Below, one piece after another: positions 47,102 through 56,899 of a stretch of DNA of 64,000 nt. Every line of letters begins with the position of its first letter. Position 1 is the stretch's first letter. The position numbers were made by a program, and so were the translations under genes. The notes beneath the pieces were generated by a model. It saw nothing but the letters and a program-made list of their open reading frames with translations, had not been told where the DNA came from and searched no databases. Source of the DNA: Myripristis murdjan (lineage: Eukaryota > Chordata > Actinopteri > Holocentriformes > Holocentridae); assembly GCF_902150065.1 (NCBI RefSeq), contig NC_043990.1:14595699-14659698 (forward strand), read 5' to 3'.

Positions 47102-47173
47102 GCCGTGATCGTATAGTGGTTAGTACTCTGCGTTGTGGCCGCAGCAACCCCGGTTCGAATCCGGGTCACGGCA
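47102..47173 (+). tRNA. tRNA-His (GTG), copy 1
   Basis: A 72-base intronless gene begins GCCGTGATCG and ends GTCACGGCA. Acceptor stem GCCGTGA pairs with TCACGGC and the discriminator is A. The anticodon GTG lies in the loop GTTGTGG. The internal promoter A box (TATAGTGGTTAGT) and B box (GGTTCGAATCC) are intact. A TTTT terminator follows within 10 bases. Base -1 is A, so the G-1 that histidyl-tRNA synthetase requires must be added after transcription (Thg1, family knowledge). CCA is not encoded, as usual in eukaryotes. Confidence 0.97.
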
Positions 47174-47664
47174 GCCCATTTTGACAGAGAGACCCACAGT
47201 GGCAAAGACAGAGAACAAGAGAAAGAGGCAGAGTGAGGTCATTACTGTTTGAGAAAGTAGATGTTTGTGCTGCAAAACAAAACTGTTGCTCCTTTCCTTA
47301 TCACCACTCTCCACCTCCTCTACCAAAATGAGTTGATGAAAATATCTATTTAAATCCAATTTGTCTTCAGTTTCTCTTTTTTTAAATAATGTAATATAAT
47401 AGAAACAGGAACAAGTTTGGACTCGCAGTGAAATGAACCAATGTGGACAGATGTCACACTAGATCATCACTTACAATATAAAATTCATTTAAGTACAAGC
47501 TCACATACAATAAATATGTATCATCAGATATAGTTTAATTTGTTCAGATACAATTTGTCAGCACCTGTGAAAAAATCAAATCTTGACAGTATTTTTATTA
47601 TTATAATTGTTGTTATTTTTCAGTGCGTTATTTCTGCAGCTTGCAGCACCACCTCAAATGGCCA

Positions 47665-47736
47665 GCCGTGATCGTATAGTGGTTAGTACTCTGCGTTGTG
47701 GCCGCAGCAACCCCGGTTCGAATCCGGGTCACGGCA
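47665..47736 (+). tRNA. tRNA-His (GTG), copy 2
   Basis: Identical over its 72 bases to copy 1. The downstream flank, from CCCATTTTGACAG to the TGTTTGAGAAAGTAGATGTT motif, is also nearly the same as that of copy 1, which points to tandem duplication of a unit of about 563 bp. A Pol III TTTT terminator follows immediately. Confidence 0.97.
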
Positions 47737-47993
47737 GCCCATTTTGACAGAAAGACCCACAGTGGCAAAGAAAACAAGAGAAAGAGCCAGAGTGAGGTCA
47801 TTACTGTTTGAGAAAGTAGATGTTCTCCAAAGTTCAGATACAATGAATATATATCATCAGCTATAGATTAATTTGTTCAGCACCTTTAAAATAACCAAAT
47901 CTTGACAGTTAATTATTATTATTGTTGTTGTTATTTTTCAGTGTGTTGTTATTTCTGTAGCTTGCAGCTTTGCTCCACCAGCTTGGCTGGCCA

Positions 47994-48065
47994 GCCGTGA
48001 TCGTATAGTGGTTAGTACTCTGCGTTGTGGCCGCAGCAACCCCGGTTCGAATCCGGGTCACGGCA
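47994..48065 (+). tRNA. tRNA-His (GTG), copy 3
   Basis: Identical in the mature region to copies 1 and 2. Its upstream flank (TTGACAG, an ATT/GTT-rich tract, CAGTGTGTTGTTATTTCTG, AGCTTGCAGC) matches that of copy 2. Its downstream flank has TTTTT within 5 bases and a diverged TGTTTGAGGCAGTGGATG motif. All cloverleaf stems pair. Confidence 0.97.
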
Positions 48066-48574
48066 TTTTTGAGACACAAAATCCACAGAGAGATATAAGT
48101 GAAGGGGTGCAGCAATTCAGACTGTTTGAGGCAGTGGATGGATGTGTTAGAAACAAATGCTACCACTGCTCTTTTTCCTTCCATCCTTTCCTGCCATAGC
48201 CTGTCTTGACACTGACAGATAGGAAAGACAGAAGCAAAACTGAGATGGCTGCTTTACTTCGGTTGTACATCAGTCAGTGAAGGCCTCATGCCAACCTAGG
48301 TACAGTGAACGAGGCTTTTTATTCAGCATATGAGTTGTACGCAACTGTCAGAAAAGAGAATCTTGCGGTTTTGTGCTTTTATCAATAAAAGACATTTTAA
48401 AGTTTGTTTTTTCTCTTGTAATACAGTCAGCATGGTATTTGATGGGACCATGGTGGGCATATAGTTATACAAGCACCAATTACTTCCCAGAGAAACTATA
48501 CATTAAACTCTCCTTTGGCCTTTGTATTAAGCCATTTGTCTTGCCTCCTCCACGACTAGGACAGCAGGAAACAA

Positions 48575-50994
48575 TTGTTTATTGTTGTTTTTATTTGATA
48601 TGGACATCACAAATACATTGACACTGTCGAAGTGGACAGACCAGATGCTTTGCTTGGGTGATTATAGCACACGTGCTAATTTTCAACACCAGTCCATAGT
48701 CCATCTAAAACACACAGAGCATATGATCAACAATAATAAAAACAGAATTCATGTTCGCAACAGTGATATTAGTAACAATAATAAACTAAGTCTAATATTT
48801 ATACGTGTGAACATTGTTGTTTTGCTTTTAACCATGCTTTTAGTCCTCTGATAAAAGCATTTGTATCAGTCTCCAGTTTCAGGTGAGTGGGTAGAGTGTT
48901 CCATAGGTTAACGCCTTTTACTGAGAAGGCAGACTGTCCAAATGATGTTGTACACCTAGGAACAATGCAGTCACCATTATAGGAGGCCCATGTATTTATT
49001 TGGCTTGAGCTCTGACGTCTTTTTATCAGTGCAGAAAACAGGGGTGATACATAGTTATAAAGACATTTAAAAACCAATCTGATATTGATGTAAATTATGA
49101 AGTTTTCAAATGCAAGAAGGTTGTGTTTTCTCAGGATGCCACAGTGGTGCCATCTCATTGGTTTTTGATCCATAATTTTTATTGCTTGCTTATATATTGC
49201 TACTACGGGTTTCAAAATGACTTGAGAAGCTTGTGACCATGACGTGATACAGTATGACAAATGAGAGAGAATCATAGCATGCATGTAAAGTTGAGCTGCT
49301 TTGCATGACAGGTCTCTTCGGATAAAACGAAAACAGCTGAGGTTTGGTTTAACCTTCTTGCAGATGTACTGTACTTGTTTATCAAATTTTAAGTTCTTAT
49401 CTAATATAATCCCCAAGTATTTAACCTCATTCACCTCAGTAAGTATTTCATTTCTAATCTTCACCTCAAACAGATCGTTCACAGGCTTATTGCGGATAGA
49501 AATACACATAGAAACAGTTTTCTTGACGTTCAGGGTTAAATGAGACAACTCAAGCCAGTTAGTGACTTTCTCAAGTGCTTGCGTCAGGTGGTCAGCTGCT
49601 TTGCTAGCTGTTTTAGCAGATGCATAGATGACAGTATCATCAGCATACATCTGGCAGTTGATACCTGGACAGCTTAGCGGCAGGTCATTAATGTACATAG
49701 TGAACAACAGTGGTCCAAGTATGGACCCCTGTGGTACTCCCATGTTGTTGGTGAGAAGTTGGGATTTCTCCCCATTTACCTTGACACATTGTTGTCTTTC
49801 CTCCAGATATGATTTAAACCACTGAATTGTATCTATAGACATTTTGAAACGTTTTAGCTTGGCCAGGAGGATACTGTGGTCGACAGTGTCAAAAGCCTTT
49901 TTAAGGTCCAGGAACACTGTCCCCACGACATGTCCCCTGACCAACAGACCCTTGATCCTCTCAATAAGATAGCAATTAGCTATTTCTGTGGAATATTTAG
50001 GCCTAAATCCAAATTGCTGTGTATGGAGCAGTTGGCCGGTCTCCAAATGTTCCATCAGTTGTGTGGCAACAATCTTTTCCAGGACTTTTGAGACTATAGG
50101 GAGAATGGCAATAGGCCTATAATTACTCGCCATGTCCTTGTCTCCCGACTTGTAAATCGGGGTAGTGATTGCTGTTTTCCAGCTTTCTGGGAATGTACTT
50201 GTTCTTATTGAGAGGTTCACTAAGTAAGTGATAGGCAGCAACAAATATTTCTGGTATTTCTTAATTATACCAGCGTTTAAATTATCAATATCCTTTGACA
50301 TTGAGTTGTTCATGTTTGCAATAACCTTTTTAACTATATCACTAGATACTTCTTTGATGCGAAAACCATCTAAGGAGGCATTATCACAGTCTTCAGGGGA
50401 TATCTCGGGGTCAGTTGATTTGAAATGACTTGCCAGTTCATGTACAGACTCAATAAAAAAAAAGGTTAAAGACATTTGCCATTGACTCATTACTGTCAAT
50501 TAGGTTATTGTCTACTTTAAGACTGGTTATTTTAGGGTGTTTTTGTTTGCTTGAGTCTGTTAATCTATGGATCTGCTGCCACAGTTTAGAACTGCTGCCA
50601 TTAGCCTCTTCAATTAGTTTGAGGAAGTAGTTACTCTTGGCCTTCCGTAGCTCAGACACCACTTTGTTCCTCAGACTGGTGAAGGTAAGGTGGTCAGTAT
50701 TGTTTTTCGTCACTAAAGACCTTTTGAGGGCAAGATCTCTCTTTTTGATGAGTTGGTGAATATCATTATTAAACCATGGCAGGGATGATTTTTTCGGTCT
50801 GCTTTTCCATGTTTTTATATGTTTACTTATTAAATTACCTAAAGCATCAACATCAGATTCTGCATCATGAAGGAGAGAAGAAGTGAGCTTTAGGACACAC
50901 CTGAAGGTTGGTCTTTGTATGTGCTTTCTCTCATTTTCTCTCAATGACCCTCTCTCTGCATATCTACATGTGTGTAGGTATTCCAATAAATTTT
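48575..50994 (-). mobile_element. 5'-truncated non-LTR retrotransposon (CR1/Jockey-group LINE) inside the tRNA array
   Basis: Read on the minus strand it carries a large part of an ORF2-type protein: a linker region, a full reverse transcriptase domain and the C-terminal region. The endonuclease domain is absent because the copy is truncated at its 5' end near 50994. An A-rich 3' UTR ending near TATCAAATAAAAACAACAAT (about 48577-48597) seems to follow. A 14-bp direct repeat (TAATATTTATACGT) occurs at 48793-48806 and 50995-51008. It may be a target duplication, which would place the 3' end right at the stop codon, or it may be coincidental. The exact clade is uncertain. Confidence 0.85.
48799..50986 (-). 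pseudogene. LINE reverse transcriptase ORF, 5'-truncated with one frameshift
   Basis: The main open frame covers 48799-50499 and the upstream part 50450-50986 in another frame. The switch falls at a run of nine A (50455-50463), consistent with a one-base slip. RT motifs are clear and intact: FRPKYSTEIANCYLIERI, FLDLKKAFDTVDH, GVPQGSILGPLLF, the catalytic MYADDTVIY, and KYLGIILD. The C-terminal part has WNTLPTHLKLETDTNAF. It lacks its N-terminal endonuclease, so it cannot mobilise itself. Confidence 0.88.
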
Positions 50995-51060
50995 TAATAT
51001 TTATACGTCAGTTAAATATATGTGAAAACTGAACAGAATACAACAGTACAGAAACATACA

Positions 51061-51090
51061 GAATAGAATAGAATAGAATAGAATAGAATA
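51061..51090. repeat. (GAATA)n pentanucleotide repeat
   Basis: Six tandem copies of GAATA between the LINE and tRNA-His copy 4. Short and pure. Confidence 0.92.
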
Positions 51091-51154
51091 TACATGCACG
51101 TTGCGCATATACACTTGGTGCTTCTCTGTAACTGTACACCAAAACACGTGGCCA

Positions 51155-51226
51155 GCCGTGATCGTATAGTGGTTAGTACTCTGCGTTGTGGCCGCAGCAA
51201 CCCCGGTTCGAATCCGGGACACGGCA
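51155..51226 (+). tRNA. tRNA-His (GTG), copy 4, with acceptor-stem mismatch
   Basis: Matches the others except for one T-to-A change at base 65 (GGGACACGGC in place of GGGTCACGGC). This replaces the A7:T pair at the base of the acceptor stem with A:A. Anticodon, A box, B box and the downstream TTTT are intact, so it may still be transcribed. It lies just past the inserted LINE. Confidence 0.93.
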
Positions 51227-51782
51227 GTCACTTTTGAGAGAGAGACAATAAGCAAAATGAGATTGAGAGTTGCGCTTTAGGGGAGGTTGCTCTCCCAGAT
51301 GCTGCTTCTCCCTGCCTTGTTACCATCCACTGCTGACAGTGAGTTTTAAAGTTTTTCTTTGTTTGGTAGTGCAGGTTTTCAATTTGCCTCTGAAATTAAA
51401 AGCAGAGCTGAAATGCTACAAGAATCCTTGTGGCCACTTCCAGGGGGCAATATAAAGCACTAAAACTAGCCCAGACAGTGGTTAAGAAGATACACAACAG
51501 CTTAGATTAATGAAATCTGGAGGCATCAAAGAGAAACAATCCTCTGATTATTCCACCAGTCAACAGCACATATCCCCAATCCCGGTGAAATTCTTGAAAT
51601 TTAAATTGCCTCAATTCTACAACCATCAGTTTCATGTATGTCTTATATTTATGTCTCCACCATAAATATTACGCCATATGTCATAGTTATAGTCCAGTTT
51701 CTCGTAAATATCTGGAATTGAATGTAGTGATAATTTTATAGAATTTATCCTCATTGAGTGTCACTCTTTGTTTTTGTCTGAC

Positions 51783-52015
51783 AGCAGTCAAGGGCCCTCG
51801 GCTGGGCTCTCTCTCTCTCTCTCTATAGGCTGGGCATGAACTGATACATTGAGTGTTCCGTGTTCCATTCCAATGATACAATGTATCAGTTCATGTGTGC
51901 TCAGTGTTCCATTCCAGTGATACAATGTATCAGTTCATGTGTGCTCAGTGTTCCATTCTAATGATACAATGTATCAGTTCAACAGTGAGAGCCCAGCCTA
52001 GACTACTGACTGCTG
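51783..52015. mobile_element. Small inverted-repeat (MITE-like) element with internal tandem repeats
   Basis: The left end CAGCAGTCA ... GGCTGGGCTCTC is matched in inverse orientation by GAGAGCCCAGCC ... TGACTGCTG at the right end, giving interrupted inverted repeats of about 30 bases around about 230 bp. Inside are three tandem copies of a 44-bp unit starting TTCCATTCCA and containing the palindrome GATACAATGTATC, the last copy incomplete. No coding frame. It lies between tRNA-His copies 4 and 5. Superfamily unknown. Confidence 0.6.
51859..51979. repeat. 44-bp tandem repeat, about 2.8 copies
   Basis: Units begin TTCCATTCCAATGATACAAT, TTCCATTCCAGTGATACAAT and TTCCATTCTAATGATACAAT, with period 44 bp and about one change per unit. 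Each holds ATACAATGTAT. It forms the core of the inverted-repeat element. Confidence 0.92.
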
Positions 52016-52267
52016 TGACTCAGAGGAAAAGTGCATTCAGAGTCTCATCCCTCTTGAACTTGTCCATAGATTTCCACACACATCATGCTGCGTTCACTAG
52101 ATCTCGGGGTGGCCTGTTTTTTAAGAGTAACAGCTGCCACCTCTTTCCATCCCCTAGTTCCGCCACTGAATTACTGTATCCTACAATACTATAGCCTCCA
52201 ATTACTGTGTAGCCTACATGGTATTACTATGATTACCGTTCCACTGTAGCACGCAACTGGGCAGCCA

Positions 52268-52339
52268 GCCGTGATCGTATAGTGGTTAGTACTCTGCGTT
52301 GTGGCCGCAGCAACCCCGGTTCGAATCCGGGTCACGGCA
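52268..52339 (+). tRNA. tRNA-His (GTG), copy 5
   Basis: The 72-base mature region is identical to copy 1. TTTTT follows 4-5 bases after the discriminator. A CA/GA compound microsatellite begins about 30 bases downstream. Base -1 is A. Confidence 0.97.
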
Positions 52340-52365
52340 GCCCTTTTTGACATGGCACGCACACA

Positions 52366-52369
52366 TAGA

Positions 52370-52418
<49 letters not shown>

Positions 52419-52437
52419 AGAGAGAGAGAGAGAGAGG
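52366..52437. repeat. Compound (CA)n(GA)n microsatellite
   Basis: A CA tract passes directly into an AG tract just downstream of tRNA-His copy 5. Confidence 0.93.
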
Positions 52438-52813
52438 TGAGGCCTGTATGAGAAAGAACAAGCTTGTGAGCCAAGACGCCGCAGCTCTTTCTTCCACCAC
52501 CACACAATACATCTTGTCCTGTCAAAAGAACATCATAGACGTCTCTCTTAAACAATGATTAAAACCATGACAAAGTTTTTAACTCACTCCGGCCACAGTA
52601 CCCATGGAAAATGCCCACCATTCGATAGCCAAAATGAGACAATTTGGAAGGATAGCCGTCTCAGCCTGCAAACCATATAGCATTCAGGTCGGAATTATCA
52701 GCGGCATTCAAATAATTAGACCGTGACAGTTTTGTTTATTATCAATATACTGTCACTGCAATCACCTTGCCACCAGTAAAAATCGCGTTGCTTTCACACT
52801 TGTCGAGTGGGCA

Positions 52814-52885
52814 GCCGTGATCGTATAGTGGTTAGTACTCTGCGTTGTGGCCGCAGCAACCCCGGTTCGAATCCGGGTCACGGCA
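52814..52885 (+). tRNA. tRNA-His (GTG), copy 6
   Basis: Identical mature region with a TTTT terminator directly after (AATTTTGACAG). This downstream motif is shared with copy 7. Base -1 is A and the discriminator is A. Confidence 0.97.
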
Positions 52886-53311
52886 ATTTTGACAGACTAA
52901 CCAGAGTCAGAGCGCTAAGTCCTTTATCTAACGGTGGTGATTTCTAGCACGTCGGTGCTGCTTCTTCCCCTTCCCTCACGAACACCTCCTCTCCCCAGAG
53001 ATCATCAGCAAAGGGACTAGCACCAGCCTCCAGAGGAACTAGAGGCACTTTCTGTAAATTATAAAAACAAATTTGGAAGTTGTCAGGTTATCCGTGTGTG
53101 TCTGTGCCCAAAGTGACAATAGCTGCATGTGGCTGTCAGCTGATTTGACTCTATCTTATAGACTACGCGTGGAAATGAAAGTTATCGACAACTTTCACGT
53201 TGCATAGGCCTCCTGCTATAAGTTTATATTTGTCAGAAGCCTATAATAGCTCGGTGTTATATATTCTAGATTTGCATTTCTCCGTATGCGGTGCACCGGC
53301 TCCGGTGGTAA

Positions 53312-53383
53312 GCCGTGATCGTATAGTGGTTAGTACTCTGCGTTGTGGCCGCAGCAACCCCGGTTCGAATCCGGGTCACGGCA
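53312..53383 (+). tRNA. tRNA-His (GTG), copy 7
   Basis: Identical mature region and last gene of the array. The downstream AATTTTGACAG and a CTGTTTGAGAAGCTGGATGT motif recall the flanks of copies 1-3 and 6, so all seven likely derive from one ancestral unit. Base -1 is A. Confidence 0.97.
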
Positions 53384-53834
53384 ATTTTGACAGAGCAGCC
53401 AATATACAGAATAAAGGGAGAGAGATCCCTGTTTGAGAAGCTGGATGTCAAAAGGTAACTGGGGGAGACCCGAGTAATTGCATGGGCTACTGTAACTACG
53501 TGATCCTCTATCAGAGTTAGGCCTAATATAAAGTTAAATATCCCTAGGTCTGTCCTCGAACTTACATAATTATGTAGGTGTGTGCCTATCCTAAAAGAAA
53601 CCTTTCATTTTTTTCAAATGTTTTTGTTTTTGTTTGTTTTGTTTATTTCGAATATGCAAATAATACAAGGCTTCCTGATTGCTACTAAACAAATTCTTTG
53701 TACACCATAATATAGAAATGAAAATTGAGGAAGCAAAATACTAACAAAAGAAAATACAGAAAACAAATGACATATTCGAAAAGGAGTGAGAAGAAGCATA
53801 GCTTATTAACTCTCACCCCTTTGTCTAAATAAAA

Positions 53835-53892
<58 letters not shown>

Positions 53893-55035
53893 TACATACA
53901 CACACACACACATATACATATATATATACATATATATACATATACACATATACACACACACACACATACATACCCACATACATACATACCTACATATATA
54001 CACACACATTTACATGTTAAGTGAACTTGAGCTGTATGTTTGACTGATGTCACACTAAATCAACACCGTCCAGCAGCATTTTAAGTTACATAATGGCTGT
54101 CTGAATGACATGCACTGATATGCGTAAGTTAACAGTACAAATTGATGGATTTTGATGAGTGCTGGAGGTGGCGTGTTGATTGAACAGAGTGTTAGGTATC
54201 TAGCTGGGACAAGAGACTTTATTTTCTGGACTGTCAAACTACACACCTCACGCCACATGAAGTCGGAAAATCATCCTAAATGCACTGCAATGACTTGAGT
54301 TGAACGCTAGAGGTCCTCCTTGAGGCTGCACAGGAGGCTTCAGGTCCCGTCTCTCCACTACAGAGGTTCCCTTGTCTTGGCGTGTCATTTCCACAAATAG
54401 AGGCTCTGAAAGTGTATTCTGATATTGTTATGAATAATACAAAATAATACATGTATTTAAAAAGGATGCAGCTATAATAGGCAAACAGTGCAGGATACAA
54501 TTCATAATTCAGCTCGCTCAAGCAAATGAAGTGGATTCTCACATATTTAAAAACCCTTTTGCATGTCCAGATTGCCATTTCAAACATGTTTAGAAATAAC
54601 TGATACTGAAAGCTGTAGCGTGTATTCAGCCAGTCATACCCAGCCAGTCAGTCAGTCTGTCAACCCTGCGGTTTTATATACATTAGGCTGAATCAATACA
54701 CTATGCATGAACAATGCTGTGAAACAAATTGGACTCTCAAGTAACTGGGACAGAGAATGTTGAATTATTTTGTAAAAATTACTCCAATTAAAAGTGACTA
54801 ATTGCGGCATTTTTATTATTATTACTAGCTTATTAATTAACAACTTCTTGTAAAACACAGTATATAACCAAGAAGAGTAGATCGGATACTACTAGGGTAC
54901 TGCCACTACTTCTGTTAATAATAATAAGTAATTTATATATATACACAGTCATTCATTCATAAGTAAGGTTACTTCTCTGCTATTTGCTTAGCGCCTGCCG
55001 CAGGGCTTTCCTCTGAGGGAGCAGTTTACTTTGAC
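53384..55035. other. Gap between the tRNA array and the right-hand promoter
   Basis: No gene was recognised. It holds a compound poly(A)/(TA)n/(CA)n/(CATA)n microsatellite (53829-54010), and otherwise AT-rich DNA with no family-level similarity. Confidence 0.55.
53829..54010. repeat. Complex poly(A)-(TA)n-(CA)n-(CATA)n microsatellite
   Basis: About 24 A, then about 9 TA units, then CA, CATA and TATACA units up to 54009. The A-run start could mark a retroposon tail, but no body was identified beside it. Confidence 0.9.
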
Positions 55036-55037
55036 CG

Positions 55038-55038
<1 letters not shown>

Positions 55039-55121
<83 letters not shown>
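55039..55121. repeat. (TG)n microsatellite upstream of the right-hand promoter
   Basis: About 41 pure TG units end directly before the putative promoter sequence TCGCTCCCAGCAGCAGCC. Confidence 0.96.
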
Positions 55122-55122
<1 letters not shown>

Positions 55123-55225
55123 GCTCCCAGCAGCAGCCATATTGGAATGCTGGATGTGGGGAAGGGAAGCAGGAACAGGAGACACAGGGAGAGAGAGCGA
55201 GAGAGAGAGAGCGAGAGAGAGAGAG

Positions 55226-55273
<48 letters not shown>

Positions 55274-55396
55274 GAAAAAATACTCTCTTACTCCCTGTTC
55301 TACAACTGAAATAACGGATTATTAACCGACTATTAACGGGTTATCCCGCCGGTAAAGTGAAAAGAAACCTCCGGGACGCCGCTGGGACAAGTCAGT
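55122..55396 (+). promoter_or_regulatory. Promoter and probable non-coding first exon of a rightward gene (ptk2 candidate)
   Basis: Contains a YY1-type element (GCCATATTGG at 55136-55145), a long GA tract (55186-55272), and a CpG-rich stretch (CCCGCCGG, CCGGGACGCCGC) ending at a good donor AGT|GTGAGT at 55396/55397. No ATG-initiated frame of note exists in the exon, so it is likely 5' UTR. It points away from dennd3. In human, PTK2 (focal adhesion kinase) lies head-to-head with DENND3 and has non-coding first exons and a long first intron, so ptk2 is the best guess, by synteny only. Confidence 0.45.
55186..55272. repeat. (GA)n microsatellite within the putative first exon
   Basis: Near-pure GA tract interrupted by single C bases, making Arg/Glu-rich false frames. 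GA tracts near promoters can bind GAGA-type factors (general knowledge). Confidence 0.93.
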
Positions 55397-56899
55397 GTGA
55401 GTGATATTGTATTTTTGGTGTTATTTTAACAGCTAAAACAAATTAGGGGATGCGGTTGGGTTAACGTTGGCTTGGCGTTACTCGCTTCCTCCCCGAAATA
55501 TTTAAAACTGCTTATTGAATTCATTTTATCTGAAAAATACCACACTTATGTTAGTTGTCTTAGCTTCGCAACGCCACGGCCACAGTCTAGTTTTCACTTT
55601 AGCAACTTAAAATAATTGTGAAGAAGAAAGTGACCCAGTGCCACTTACTTACTCGTCGCCACAGCAGAGTCACATGGATTGAATGTAGTGTGGACTAACA
55701 TTAACTCTAACCTACGGTAAATTAGTGGACCGGATTAGCCTACATTTCTCCTGTCACTGGCTGCATTTTTAAATCTCTGTCCCAAAGTATTTGTTTGTTT
55801 TGCTCCCTGTGTCATGGGTTTGGGACTATTTTGTTTTTTTGTTCCCTTTGTGTGTCTAGCCCTGGCCTCGAAAGCTAGCTCACTGCTTAACTTTTATTTT
55901 TATATAACCCCACAACAAGGTTAATGGAGTAAGTTGGTAGTACAACAGATGTGGTTTATTCTCAGTTGATTTGTATGGGATTGTGACGACTCCCATGCAC
56001 CTACCTCTGCAGGACCCAGCTATTACGTAGGTAGGGGGCTCACAAGTACATAATCCAAGTACTGTGTATTGTATTTTCATAGAGTTGTAAATTCACATAT
56101 TGAATCATTTTAATTATCAAGGATAGGCCTAAGCCTGGCCATGGAGTTGTGATAGTACTAATTACTTGAAGATGTTCCTGCAAGTAATTTTAATTTACTT
56201 GCATGCCTTCTTTGATGATTTTGAAATCCAGATGAAGTCACTCGACCCTCAAATTTGGTTCTGGGTTTTTCTTCGCCAGGCGTCTAATTGCAGAAAATGA
56301 GCTTAAGTTGCTTGACAAAGACTATTCCAAAACTATGATGATGTTTGGTTGCTGGCTAGTCTTCTTCTCTCCAAGTGAACCAGCTCCTCCAGTCTACATC
56401 TGTCTTCTGGCTCTTAATGCTTCAAACTACTAAAAGCCCTGATTTTGTATTTTTGCCTGTCAGATTTTGCTGAGAAACAGAAAAACAACCCACGTCCCTC
56501 ACTAATTTTTTCTTTACAACCCCAAACAGCCCGTTTCTATCATACTTCATAACAGGTGCTTGAGATGATGTGCCCTATGACCTAGGCCTCGAATGGAACC
56601 CAGAAGTTTACAAATACTGAATTTCTTTTGTATAAAACAGATGTTAAAAGTCCATGTCCAAGTCCAGCATTTGCCCAACTGCACAAATGCTGTGGTGTGA
56701 AGCTGGCAATATAGTAGCAATGGAATTGAATTTTTGCGTTCTTGCACAGACATAATGGTGAGATTGTGACTAAAAACAAAGTAACTCATCTGCTGTTATC
56801 ACTGCAATGCATGTGGATTTGTCAAACTAGTCGCAATGTTCACAGTGTTTTGCTGACTGCCTGCAATACACTAAATTATACAATTGTTCAACAGCTCCT

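Larger units (their letters stand above)
47100..48160 (+). repeat. Tandem segmental duplication carrying tRNA-His copies 1-3
   Basis: The three units share tRNA, downstream flank and parts of the spacer (CAGCACCT, AAATC or AAATCTTGACAG, ATT/GTT tract, TTTTTCAGTG, GCTTGCAGC). Gene-to-gene spacing is 563 and 329 bp, so the third spacer has lost material relative to the first. Spacers have diverged while the tRNA sequences have not. Confidence 0.85.

Noticed and set aside
47120-48184. Minus-strand frames sharing 'RIRTGVAAATTQSTNHYTITAG' type text at seven places
   Set aside because: This recurrent peptide is the antisense translation of the tRNA-His genes, not a protein repeat family.
50499-50986. 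Two separate LINE-encoded proteins
   Set aside because: The 178- and 566-codon frames are one ORF split by a homopolymer frameshift, since the RT region continues across it.
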